From JBCCEJ01 sp039030335 (lineage in GTDB: Bacteria; Pseudomonadota; Gammaproteobacteria; HK1), in the NCBI GenBank assembly GCA_039030335.1, contig JBCCEJ010000073.1, positions 1 to 29,637 on the forward strand: 29,637 bases of DNA. Direction: 5' to 3'. Shown in pieces: positions 7,985 to 16,022 of this stretch. The notes below the pieces were generated by a model that was not told the origin of the DNA, searched no databases, and worked only from the letters and a program-made list of their open reading frames with translations. The position numbers and the translations under genes are program-made. Position 1 is the first letter of the stretch. Each line of letters begins with the position of its first letter.

Positions 7985-8424
7985 TGGTCCGGCTTCTCCC
8001 TGATCACCTGGCGGGCATCGACCGTAGCGTAGTGCGTGCCGGCCTCATCGAGCAGTTCGGTACGCGCGACGATGAAAATCATGCGTCCCGAGCGCCCGCT
8101 CTTGTCGTAGATATCGTGCAGGTGCGTCTTGCCGGTCAGTTTCGTGTCGGCCCGCACCGGGGCGATACTGGTGACCGCCTTGCCGCCGTCCATCGAAATG
8201 CCGCCGAGCGAGGGGAAGTCGATCGGCAACCGGCGCCCGGATGCAAAACTTGCAAGAAACGGCGGGATCACCTGGAAATCGTCACGCGTCGGGTCGGTGA
8301 ACTCCGGGCGCGTTTCGCCAGCCAGCCGCGCGGCTTCGGCGACCGCGGCCGGGTCGAATTCAAAAGCCTTCGTGTCGTATTCCAGGTTCAGGAACCTGGC
8401 TTTTAGTTCTTCGACGTCAACCAT
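7981..8424 (-). CDS. FAS1-like dehydratase / MaoC N-terminal-type hot-dog protein
   Basis: The 147-residue protein looks like the FAS1-like dehydratase (MaoC_dehydrat_N) domain, with an N-terminal helix (AAVAEAARLAGETRPEFTDP) and central PPFLASFASGRRLPIDFPSL. A hydrophobic hot-dog helix and strands follow (TKLTGKTHLHDIYDKSGRSG, then MIFIVARTELLDEAG). Such domains pair with a MaoC domain to make one hydratase with a long acyl pocket. Here the two halves are separate genes overlapping by four bases. ATG 8424 is chosen over the TTG at 8448 because GAGGTG lies about nine bases upstream. It is the first gene of the operon that runs to the SDR. Confidence 0.72.
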   Translation of the reverse strand: MVDVEELKARFLNLEYDTKAFEFDPAAVAEAARLAGETRPEFTDPTRDDFQVIPPFLASFASGRRLPIDFPSLGGISMDGGKAVTSIAPVRADTKLTGKTHLHDIYDKSGRSGRMIFIVARTELLDEAGTHYATVDARQVIREKPDQ

Positions 8425-8586
8425 CGGGAACTGCACCTCAAGATACAAATGGGGATCGCGTGAACCCGGATTATACGCACGCGGGGCGATGGGTCATGGC
8501 GATGGGCCTCATGAACCCGGCCCGCCGGGCAGGCGGGCGCGCTAGACTCGCGTTACGGAAACGCCAATGGACGAGGAATCACCGCC

Positions 8587-8913
8587 ATGCTCTACGAACT
8601 GCGCATCTACCGCTGCGTGCCCGGCCGGCTGCCAGCCCTGCTCAATCGTTTCGAGAACACCACGCTCGCGATCTGGGAGCGCCACGGGATTCGACAGGCC
8701 GGTTTCTGGACCACCTGGATCGGTGAATCGAATCAGGATCTCTACTACCTGCTCGAGTGGGCGTCGCTCGCGGAACGCGATGAGAAATGGAATGCGTTCC
8801 TGGCCGACCCGGAATGGATCGAGAAACGCGCCGCCAGTGAGGCCGACGGCGCGATCGTTGCCAACGTCAGCAATCAGATGCTCGCGCCGACAGCGTTTTC
8901 GTCGGTGCAATAA
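8587..8913 (+). CDS. NIPSNAP family protein
   Basis: The 108-residue protein begins MLYELRIYRCVPGRLPALL and carries the NIPSNAP pattern of a small ferredoxin-like alpha/beta-barrel, including FWTTWIGESNQDLYYLLEW and a charged helix with WNAFLADPEWIEKR. Family members form dimers; bacterial ones have poorly known functions and often sit near catabolic or vesicle-related genes. GAGGA lies about ten bases before the ATG. It faces the ABM gene, a structurally similar protein, across a 42-base gap. No catalytic residue can be assigned. Confidence 0.85.
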   Translation: MLYELRIYRCVPGRLPALLNRFENTTLAIWERHGIRQAGFWTTWIGESNQDLYYLLEWASLAERDEKWNAFLADPEWIEKRAASEADGAIVANVSNQMLAPTAFSSVQ

Positions 8914-8923
8914 TCATTGCCGG

Positions 8924-8942
8924 GCGGCGGCCGGGCCGCCGC
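8924..8942. terminator. GC-rich hairpin between the NIPSNAP and ABM genes
   Basis: GCGGCGG (8924-8930) pairs with CCGCCGC (8936-8942) around CCGGG. It lies in the 42-base gap between two convergent stops and could end transcription from both sides. There is no T-tract on the plus side. Confidence 0.5.
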
Positions 8943-8955
8943 GCAGCGTTGACGA

Positions 8956-9267
8956 TCAGCCGGCCGGTTCCATGATGTGAATGACGCGGTCGGCGAGCAT
9001 GTCTTTGACCTTGGCTGCATACTCGGCCATGTGCGCAGACTTCGCGTGTGCGCCGAGCGCGGCCATGCTCGCCCATTTCTCGACGACGACAAAAGAGTCG
9101 TCGCCCACCTTGGCCTGCATCGGCCCGCCGTTGCCGACATCGACGGTCGCGCCGTATTCGATGCACCCGTCTTCGGCGTGTACGGCCGGCACGTTGGCGT
9201 TGAAAGCTTCGAGGACCGCGGCGCGCATGCCGGGTTTGGCGGTGATGAAGGCGAGCACGTGAACCAT
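8956..9267 (-). CDS. Antibiotic biosynthesis monooxygenase (ABM) domain protein
   Basis: The 103-residue protein has the ABM/YgiN-like dimeric alpha/beta-barrel pattern: MVHVLAFITAKPGMRAAVLE, a central EDGCIEYGA strand, then FVVVEKWASMAALGAHAKSAH with the conserved histidine region. Members are cofactor-free quinol or polyketide oxygenases, haem oxygenases, or proteins without known activity. GGAGA lies about eight bases before the ATG at 9267. It lies 134 bases downstream of hyuB on the same strand and could be read through from that operon or have its own promoter; a 14-bp imperfect tandem repeat lies just upstream. Confidence 0.85.
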   Translation of the reverse strand: MVHVLAFITAKPGMRAAVLEAFNANVPAVHAEDGCIEYGATVDVGNGGPMQAKVGDDSFVVVEKWASMAALGAHAKSAHMAEYAAKVKDMLADRVIHIMEPAG

Positions 9268-9270
9268 GGG

Positions 9271-9298
9271 GCGTCTCCGTTAAAGCGTCTGCGTTAGG
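9271..9298. repeat. 14-bp imperfect tandem repeat in the ABM leader
   Basis: Two adjacent units, GCGTCTCCGTTAAA and GCGTCTGCGTTAGG, match at 11 of 14 positions. They begin four bases upstream of the ABM ATG (9267) and overlap its GGAGA ribosome-binding region, so they could be a duplicated operator or a chance slippage product. The remainder of 9299-9401 shows nothing recognisable. Confidence 0.5.
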
Positions 9299-9401
9299 TG
9301 TAAAGCTCCCACAAGGTAGCAGATGCGTGCGAACAGCTGACAGCCGCGGGGCCGTCCTCGCGACGTGCCGGGTTCCTGACTTCGGCCATTGTTCCGAAAG
9401 T

Positions 9402-11141
9402 TCACCGCTTCGCGCGGAGCGCCGCCGTCGCGGCCTCATCCACGGCCTTGCCGTCGTCGCAAAGCTGTACGCCGTACCGCTCGCGCGCGAATGCCGGAGT
9501 CAGCTTCTCGTCCAGCACGTCTTCCAGCACCCGGGCCGGATCGCGGGTCATCGGATCGCCGTAACCACCGCCGCCCGGCTGCACGTGAAGCAGTGACTGG
9601 CCGGGCACGACGCGGCGGTCGAGCATCATCTCAGCGGGCAGTGCCTCCTCGGTGTCAGCATCGGACAGCACCGCCGCAAACGGCGTGCCGTCGCCGCCGC
9701 CTTCGAGGCCGTACGGCACGGAGCGCACGCGGCAGTTGCGCAACATCGCCTGACCTTCCGCCAGGAAGCGCCACCGCCGGTACACCGACAAGCCGCCGCG
9801 GAATTCGCCCGGTCCGCCCGTGTCCGGGACAAATCCGAAGCCCTCCAGCATGACCGGGCATTCGCGCTCGATCATCTCGGCGGGCAGGCTGCGGGTCGCG
9901 CCGCCAGCCGCCATCGGGGTAACGCCTTCAATCCCGTCCAGATTGGACCGCGCGCCCCAGCCGCCCGCGTAGATATCGACCAGCATCGCGTTGCTGAAGG
10001 TACTGTCGGTCGGGGTGTAGACGAGCAGGTTCATCCCCCCTTCGCCAGCGGCATAAACCCGCTCTGGCGCGGCCTGGGCGATGGCGGCGAAGATCATGTC
10101 GATGACGCGCCACATCAGCATGCCGCGCGCGCCGACGGCGCCTGGGAACTTCGGATTCAAAACCGAGCCTTCCGGGACCTGCACGGTGATGGGCGCCGTC
10201 AGCCCGGCGTTGGCGGGCGCGTCGGTTTCCAGAATTGAGCGCAGCGCGACGTATACGCAGGCATTCGTCAGGTTGACCGGCACGTTCATGGCGCTGGCGA
10301 GCTGCGGGCCGGTACCGGTGAAATCCACCGTCACCCGATCGCCGGCGATTTCGAGCGCCAAGGCGATCTCGACGCCGCTACCACCCAGGCCGTCGTCCTC
10401 GAACAGATCCTGACAGACGTAGACGCCGTCCGGGATACGCGCCAGAGCCGAGCGCATGGCGCGCTCGCTATACGCGCGCAACTGCGCGTTGATCCGCTCG
10501 AAAGTGTCGAGACCGTGGCGGTCCAGCAGCCGCTCGATACCCGCCGCGCCGCGTCGGCAGGCAGCGGCCTCAGCTTCCAGATCGCCGACCACATCCGACG
10601 GCGCGCGCACATTGGCGGCCAGCATCTCGACGATCGCATCGTTGCACACACCGCCGTCGTAGAGTTTCAGACCCGGAATGCGCACGCCTTCCTGAAACAG
10701 GTTTTCACTGGCCGTACCCATCCCGCCCGGAAACCGGCCGCCGATATCGGTGTGATGCGCAACGATGGCCGAGAACGCTACCAGCTGGTCGCGCCAGAAC
10801 ACCGGCATGACGAGCACGATGTCAGGCAGGTGCGACAGGCCGCCGTAAGGGTCGTTCGAGGCGATGATATCGCCCGGGCGCAATTTGCCGCCGTAGCGTT
10901 CGAGCAGCCACGGCATGACGCCGGCGATATAGCCGAGGTGGATGCCGATCGTCAGCCCCTGGGCGATCAGCTCGCCGTTCGCGTCGGTCAGCGCAGTCGA
11001 GAAATCCGCCCCTTCCTTGGCGACCAGCGAGCGCGCGGTGCGCTTCATGGTGATGCCCATCTCTTCAGCGATCGCGGTCAGCTCGTTCTTCATCACTTCG
11101 ACCAGTACCGGGTCGAAGGAGGTCGTCGCGTCGGTGCTCAT
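9402..11141 (-). CDS. hyuB: Hydantoinase B / oxoprolinase-family subunit (HyuB-like)
   Basis: The 579-residue protein is a full-length HyuB family member. It has VMKNELTAIAEEMG at the N-terminus, the metal-binding SNDPYGGLSHLPDI and AHHTDIGG motifs in the first third, the DFTGTGPQ turn in the middle, and a C-terminal PGGGGYGDP. HyuB pairs with HyuA as ATP-dependent N-methylhydantoinase, 5-oxoprolinase, caprolactamase or acetone/acetophenone carboxylase subunits, so the ring or ketone substrate is not determined. The ATG at 11141 overlaps the hyuA stop in ATGA and GGGAAGG lies close upstream. No hydantoin racemase or carbamoylase is nearby, so a classical hydantoin-to-amino-acid route is not supported. 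Confidence 0.92.
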   Translation of the reverse strand: MSTDATTSFDPVLVEVMKNELTAIAEEMGITMKRTARSLVAKEGADFSTALTDANGELIAQGLTIGIHLGYIAGVMPWLLERYGGKLRPGDIIASNDPYGGLSHLPDIVLVMPVFWRDQLVAFSAIVAHHTDIGGRFPGGMGTASENLFQEGVRIPGLKLYDGGVCNDAIVEMLAANVRAPSDVVGDLEAEAAACRRGAAGIERLLDRHGLDTFERINAQLRAYSERAMRSALARIPDGVYVCQDLFEDDGLGGSGVEIALALEIAGDRVTVDFTGTGPQLASAMNVPVNLTNACVYVALRSILETDAPANAGLTAPITVQVPEGSVLNPKFPGAVGARGMLMWRVIDMIFAAIAQAAPERVYAAGEGGMNLLVYTPTDSTFSNAMLVDIYAGGWGARSNLDGIEGVTPMAAGGATRSLPAEMIERECPVMLEGFGFVPDTGGPGEFRGGLSVYRRWRFLAEGQAMLRNCRVRSVPYGLEGGGDGTPFAAVLSDADTEEALPAEMMLDRRVVPGQSLLHVQPGGGGYGDPMTRDPARVLEDVLDEKLTPAFARERYGVQLCDDGKAVDEAATAALRAKR

Positions 11142-13258
11142 GTGCCTTCCCGCTCCAGATGAATGACGCCGAGCGAGTCGGTGCGCGCATGCCAGCCTGG
11201 CGGTACGACCACGGCGGTATCGAACTCATCGACGATGAGCGGCCCGCTCCGCCCGGCGCCGCGAAGCGCTTGGCGCGAGCAGAGCGCGGCGCTGCGCACA
11301 CCGTGCGCCGGCCCGAAGTACGCGTCCCGGGTCGCACCGTCGTTCCCGATACCTTCCAACTCTGCGAATGCGTGCCCGAGCGCTTCGAATCCCGGTGTGG
11401 CCGCGGCCCGGCCAAGCCGGATGCGCACGCTGACGACCCCGACCGCTTCGCGGTCGAGGCAATAGCCGTAAGTGCGCTCGTGTTCGGCGTGGAAAGCGTT
11501 CGCCAGGGCCGGCACCAACCCGGGCACGGGCAAACCGTCCAGGCTGAGCGTCAACTCGCTCGACTGGCGCGCATAGCGAAGGTCGACCAGGCGCTCGACC
11601 ACCGCGGTGCCCGGAGGCAGGCCGGACTCACGCCACGCGCGGTCGGTCAGGGCGGCAAACGCGGCATCCAGACCGGGCTCGCCGAGTTCCGCCAACGGCG
11701 CCGGCACGCTCTGGACGAAGTCGTAACGTTCATCGGCCAACAGCAAACCGAGCGCGCTGAACAAACCGGGGTGCAGCGGGATCAGCACCCGGGAGATGCC
11801 GAGCGATTCCGCCAGCGACAACGCGTGGATCGCGCCGTTACCACCAAATGCGATCAGATCGAACTCGCGCGGATCGCGCCCGCGCTCGGTCGTGACCGCC
11901 CGAATTGCGCGCGCCATCGTCGCATTGCCGACCTGATGCACACCGTACGCAATGCCCCGCTCGTCGAGCTCGAGCTGCGACTGCAGTTCGGCGTAGACAG
12001 CGGCCGCCGCCGCGCGGTCGATGGGCACAGTGCCGCCGGCGATGGCGTGCGGGCTCATGTAACCGAGCAACACGTTGGCGTCGGTGATCGTCGGGCAGTT
12101 CCCGCCGCGTCCATAGGCGGCCGGGCCCGGTTCCGCGCCGGCGCTTTGCGGACCCACGCGCAAAGCGCCGCCGTCGTCGACCCAGGCGATGCTGCCACCG
12201 CCGGCGCCGACCTCGGCCAGATCGAAAGCCGGTACCCGCAGGGCGTAGCCATCGCCCTTGCTGAGCCGGCTCGTCAGGTTGATGCCGGCACCCACTTCAC
12301 CTTCTGCCGTCTCGATGGGCACCCCCCCTTCGATCAGGCAGGCCTTGGCCGTCGTGCCGCCCATGTCGAACGACACGACCTGCTCCAGCTTCAGTGCGCG
12401 CGCCATGGCAGCCGCGGCCAGCACACCGGCCGCCGGGCCGGATTCGATCATGTTTACCGGTCGCTCGCGCGTGCGCTTCGCGGACATCACGCCGCCATTC
12501 GACTGCATGATGCGTAGCGGCTGGCCGAACCGCTCCAGCGCCCGTTCGAGGCGCGACAGATAACGCGTGACGACCGGCGTCAGATACGCGTTCAGCGCCG
12601 TGGTCGAGGCCCGCTCGTATTCGCGTACTTCTGGCAACACCTCGGCCGAGATGCAGATCGGTATGTCGCCCACGACGGCGCGGGCCAGCTCCCGCGCACG
12701 ACGCTCGTGCGCGGGGTTGACATAGGCGTGTAGAAAGACGATCGCGAGCGCCTCGATCTCGGCGTCGGCAAGCCGCGTCGCGGCCTGCGTGACGGCCGCC
12801 TCATCCAACGGCGCGTCGACGCTGCCATCAACACGCAGGCGCTCGCTCACTTCGAGGCGCAGCCGCCTCGGTACGAGCGGCGCATTGCGTTCCCAAAAGA
12901 CGTTGTAGACGCCGGGACGCGCAAGGCGCCGGATCTCCAGTTCGTCGCGAAACCCGGCCGTGGTGATGACGCCCGTCACGGCGCCGCGGTGTTCCAGCAC
13001 GGTGTTCGCCGCCACCGTCGTGCCGTGCACGATGGCGCTGACGTCGCCGGCACCGGCGCCCGCGACGGCCTCATCGATACAAGCGCCGACGTCTTCGCCG
13101 ATCGATTCAGGCAGCGTCAGGATCTTGAAGCGCCACAGCGCGCCAGCGCGTCCGGCCGGACCGACGGCCCCATCGATGGCGACGACGACATCGGCGAACG
13201 TACCGCCGATGTCGAAAGCCACGCGCAGACCGGTGACGGATGTCGGGTCAGTGGTCAT
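11138..13258 (-). CDS. hyuA: Hydantoinase A / oxoprolinase-family subunit (HyuA-like)
   Basis: The 706-residue protein has the ASKHA-like ATP-binding motifs of HyuA: FDIGGTFADVV at 15-25, HGTTVAAN at 78-85, SGPAAGVL at 273-280, FDMGGTTAK at 297-305, GAGGGSIA at 351-358 and the GPQSAGAEPGPAAYGRGG signature at 369-386. It supplies ATP-driven phosphorylation of the amide or ketone substrate. ATG 13258 is preferred over a TTG two codons upstream (13264). It heads the two-gene hyuAB operon, with a four-base overlap that implies equal synthesis of both subunits. It is divergent from the CoA-ester lyase gene, with a 94-base shared promoter region. Confidence 0.93.
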   Translation of the reverse strand: MTTDPTSVTGLRVAFDIGGTFADVVVAIDGAVGPAGRAGALWRFKILTLPESIGEDVGACIDEAVAGAGAGDVSAIVHGTTVAANTVLEHRGAVTGVITTAGFRDELEIRRLARPGVYNVFWERNAPLVPRRLRLEVSERLRVDGSVDAPLDEAAVTQAATRLADAEIEALAIVFLHAYVNPAHERRARELARAVVGDIPICISAEVLPEVREYERASTTALNAYLTPVVTRYLSRLERALERFGQPLRIMQSNGGVMSAKRTRERPVNMIESGPAAGVLAAAAMARALKLEQVVSFDMGGTTAKACLIEGGVPIETAEGEVGAGINLTSRLSKGDGYALRVPAFDLAEVGAGGGSIAWVDDGGALRVGPQSAGAEPGPAAYGRGGNCPTITDANVLLGYMSPHAIAGGTVPIDRAAAAAVYAELQSQLELDERGIAYGVHQVGNATMARAIRAVTTERGRDPREFDLIAFGGNGAIHALSLAESLGISRVLIPLHPGLFSALGLLLADERYDFVQSVPAPLAELGEPGLDAAFAALTDRAWRESGLPPGTAVVERLVDLRYARQSSELTLSLDGLPVPGLVPALANAFHAEHERTYGYCLDREAVGVVSVRIRLGRAAATPGFEALGHAFAELEGIGNDGATRDAYFGPAHGVRSAALCSRQALRGAGRSGPLIVDEFDTAVVVPPGWHARTDSLGVIHLEREGT

Positions 13259-13352
13259 GGGCAACGCTCACTTGGAGGCGGCTCGCGCACGCGGCGCGCC
13301 GAAAAGGTTCAAGATGTACATAATCAACCGATTGCCCCGGGGCCGCCCTCGC

Positions 13353-14270
13353 ATGTCCGCTTCAAACACGTCCGTCGCCAATACGCCCTTTCCGAGCAGG
13401 GCACTTAGCTGGCGCTCACTATTGTTCGTGCCAGCCACCCAGACGAAGTTTGTGGCGAAAGCCCATACACGCGGCGCGGACGCCATCATACTGGACCTCG
13501 AAGACGCCATTGCGCCCGACCAGAAAGAGGCCGCACGTACGGCTCTACCCGAGGCGGCGGGTCGGATCGCCGCGCACGGCGTACCGATCTGCGTGCGCGT
13601 GAACCGTCCCCTGGAGCTCGCGATCGCCGACCTCGAGGCGGCCTCTATCCCGGAGGTCAGTGTCCTGATGCTGCCGAAAGTCATGGGACCTGAGCACGTG
13701 ATGCTGCTGGACGAAGCAGTGACGGCGTTCGAACACGCACGCGGCCTGCCGGCCGGGGGTTTGCGTTTCATCGCGGTCATCGAAACAGCGGCCGCGCTCG
13801 CGCATCTGCGCGCGATCGCCGCGGCCAGCCCGCGGGTCGCCGCGATGGGCCTGGGCAACGAAGACCTGAGCGCCGAGTTGCAGGCTGAACCGAGCGCCGA
13901 TGCGCTCTACCCGTTCGCGATGGAGGTGGTCGCCGCGTGTCGTGCCGAAGGCATCACACCGTTCGGCACGGTCGGGCCGTTCGCCGATTTCGCCGACCTG
14001 GCAGGGTTCCGCGACGGCCTGCGTTACTCCCGTCGCCTGGGTTTTGCGTCAGCCGCCTGTATTCACCCGACCCAGGTTGCGGTGGTTAACGAGGAGTACG
14101 GTGTATCGGACGCGGATGCCGACCGGGCCGAAAGGCTGATCGCCGCGTTTGAGGCGGCGCTCGCCGAAGGCCTCGGGGCCGTCGCGTTCGAGGGCATGAT
14201 GGTGGACCTGCCAGTCGCGGAGCGGGCCCGCGCGCTGTTGGCCAGGGCAGGACGCTCAACAACCCGATGA
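13353..14270 (+). CDS. CoA-ester lyase of the HpcH/HpaI aldolase / citrate lyase beta (CitE) family
   Basis: The 305-residue protein has the family motifs in order: RSLLFVPATQTKF at 21-33, DAIILDLEDAI at 43-53, VRVNRP at 81-86 with the substrate arginine Arg82, VLMLPKV at 104-110, VIETA at 142-146 with metal ligand Glu144, and LGNEDLSAEL at 167-176 with metal ligand Asp171. It should cleave or form beta-hydroxyacyl-CoA esters such as malyl-, citramalyl- or beta-methylmalyl-CoA with Mg. ATG 13353 gives the usual length but has no clear ribosome site; ATG 13314, with AAGGT upstream, is an alternative. It is divergent from hyuAB and convergent with the permease fusion, the two stops being one base apart. 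Confidence 0.9.
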   Translation: MSASNTSVANTPFPSRALSWRSLLFVPATQTKFVAKAHTRGADAIILDLEDAIAPDQKEAARTALPEAAGRIAAHGVPICVRVNRPLELAIADLEAASIPEVSVLMLPKVMGPEHVMLLDEAVTAFEHARGLPAGGLRFIAVIETAAALAHLRAIAAASPRVAAMGLGNEDLSAELQAEPSADALYPFAMEVVAACRAEGITPFGTVGPFADFADLAGFRDGLRYSRRLGFASAACIHPTQVAVVNEEYGVSDADADRAERLIAAFEAALAEGLGAVAFEGMMVDLPVAERARALLARAGRSTTR

Positions 14271-14271
14271 C

Positions 14272-15882
14272 TCAGCCGCGGTCGCCCGTTTCATCGCGCC
14301 GGCCCGGGTGCGTCCAGAGCGCCGCCAGTGCGTCGAGCGCAGTGTTGAGACGCTGACAAGACCATAGCGTAGCGACCACCATGACGACGGGGATCAACGA
14401 CATCTGTGGTGCGTAAGCCAGATGCTCGCGGCCCGACCGAATGGCGTCACCCCAGCTGAATGCAAACGCAGGTACGAGCCCCAGAAAGCCGAGCGTGCCT
14501 TCGATCACGATGGCCGCGACGAGACAATGTACCAGCGCCTGCGCGACACGTACGCCGCCGATGCGAGCGCCCGCGCCAGTCGCGCCCGAGGTGCGTCGGC
14601 CACGCATGGTGGCGATGAAACTGCGGCCCAGCTCGAGACCCATTCGCAGCCGCGCCAGGCACAGCGCGACCAGCATCCCGGTCACCCCGCTGCCAGCAAA
14701 GTACGCTCCGCAAACGGCGGTCAGCACGAGTGGTAGTGACGCCAGCAGAGACACGCCGGTGTCGAGCCAACGTCCAACGGAGGACGCCGACGAGACGTGT
14801 GTGAACGCGATCGCGACGCCCGCCACTACCGTGATCACCGCGGCCGCAATGGCCATCAATACTGGCGGCAAGACGCCGGCCAGCATTCTCGCCAGCATGT
14901 CCCGGCCGAGCGCATCGGTACCCAGCCAGTGCCCGGGCTCAGGGCCGCTGTGTAAACGACTGACGTCGATCTCATCAGGGCCCGGCAGTCCGAGCGCAGA
15001 TCCGGCCAGAGCCCCGAACAGCAGCAGCGAAAGCCATGCTACCGGCAGCCACGCCAGATGCATGAACTGCCGCGCCAGCACATGGGGCGCCGCGGCGGGG
15101 GCAGGCGATTCACGGTCGATGTCGAACGTGTTGCGAGTTGTCGCCAGCACGCACCAGGCACCCGCCGCCAGTGCCAGTAGCGGCAGGCTGACGCCCACCA
15201 GCACCGGCTGATCGTTGAAGCGGAGCGCGAACAGAAACCAGTAACCGACCCCTGGCAGGGCGTACGTTACTTCCACGATCAGCAGCCCGCCGAGCGCTAC
15301 CGCGATCGTTTCTAGTACCGGCCCGCGGCGATCCTTTGAAGTGGTCAAATCCCGCGGCCGACGCGTCCACAGAAACCCCCACGTCGCCAGCGCGAGCGTC
15401 ATCGATGGCAGTGCGATCGCCGACAACCAGGCGCGCGGATCGTCGGCCGGTGGAAACAACACGACCGCCGGAAACCAGCCGAGCCACTCGGAGAACACGA
15501 GCGCTACCAACACCGCCGCGGCGAACGCCGGCAGCGCACAGGCTATTTCGGCACACACATCCGCGATGCCGGCGCGATCCGGACGCGCCGGGTCGCGCAT
15601 CCAAAACCGCAAAAGATGAGCCGCACCGAGCAGCACAGCCATTTGCAGTAAGGCCAGGGTCAGCATCGACAACGATAACGGCACGCGCGCGGCGATGTTC
15701 GCCAGCACGGGCAATCCGGTCCGCCGGGAGAAACCCCAGTCGCCGGACAGGAAATCCGCCGCCCATTGCCCAAACGACACATCGACGAGCGCGCCGCTCC
15801 TCAGCAGAAAATCGTGTGTGAACAGCAGGCAAGCCGCCAGGAACAGGCTGGCGACGACAACGCGTTCGACTACTTCGCGCAT
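14272..15882 (-). CDS. Fused DppB-DppC-like ABC permease (peptide/nickel/opine type)
   Basis: The 536-residue membrane protein joins two halves that are normally separate. Residues 1-250 match DppB-like permeases: GDWGFSRRTGLPV at 48-60, several hydrophobic segments and VEVTYALPGVGYW at 203-215. Residues 270-536 match DppC: GHWLGTDALGRDMLARML at 317-334, EGTLGFLGLVPAFAFSWGDA at 461-480. The cytoplasmic loop that contacts the ATPase is shortened in the first half (about 173-190) and degenerate in the second (about 421-442, with extra Gly/Ala). No binding protein or ATPase is adjacent. ATG 15882 is used because the longer frame needs a TTG and runs into the opposite gene. It may be a working fusion, or a degenerating transporter. 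Confidence 0.8.
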   Translation of the reverse strand: MREVVERVVVASLFLAACLLFTHDFLLRSGALVDVSFGQWAADFLSGDWGFSRRTGLPVLANIAARVPLSLSMLTLALLQMAVLLGAAHLLRFWMRDPARPDRAGIADVCAEIACALPAFAAAVLVALVFSEWLGWFPAVVLFPPADDPRAWLSAIALPSMTLALATWGFLWTRRPRDLTTSKDRRGPVLETIAVALGGLLIVEVTYALPGVGYWFLFALRFNDQPVLVGVSLPLLALAAGAWCVLATTRNTFDIDRESPAPAAAPHVLARQFMHLAWLPVAWLSLLLFGALAGSALGLPGPDEIDVSRLHSGPEPGHWLGTDALGRDMLARMLAGVLPPVLMAIAAAVITVVAGVAIAFTHVSSASSVGRWLDTGVSLLASLPLVLTAVCGAYFAGSGVTGMLVALCLARLRMGLELGRSFIATMRGRRTSGATGAGARIGGVRVAQALVHCLVAAIVIEGTLGFLGLVPAFAFSWGDAIRSGREHLAYAPQMSLIPVVMVVATLWSCQRLNTALDALAALWTHPGRRDETGDRG

Positions 15883-16022
15883 GGCGCTTTCGACTGCGCG
15901 CACGGCCGGCTGGTCGCGCCCGGCGTGCGCGGAGAGGGCCTCGGGTATATTGCACCTGGACGACTCACGATCGGGGATGGTTGAACGTGATCCACAAGGA
16001 AGCAAGCACAATCGAATCGCGG
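15883..16022. promoter_or_regulatory. Divergent intergenic region, permease fusion / amidohydrolase
   Basis: About 140 bases lie between the two preferred starts. GGGGATGG at 15973-15980 directly precedes the TTG at 15981. AGGAAG (15998-16003) is about 20 bases before the ATG at 16023. I see no clear -10/-35 pair. Confidence 0.3.

Noticed and set aside
11159..12517. 452-residue plus-strand open frame
   Set aside because: Antisense to hyuA; very high Arg/Gln content and no domain pattern.
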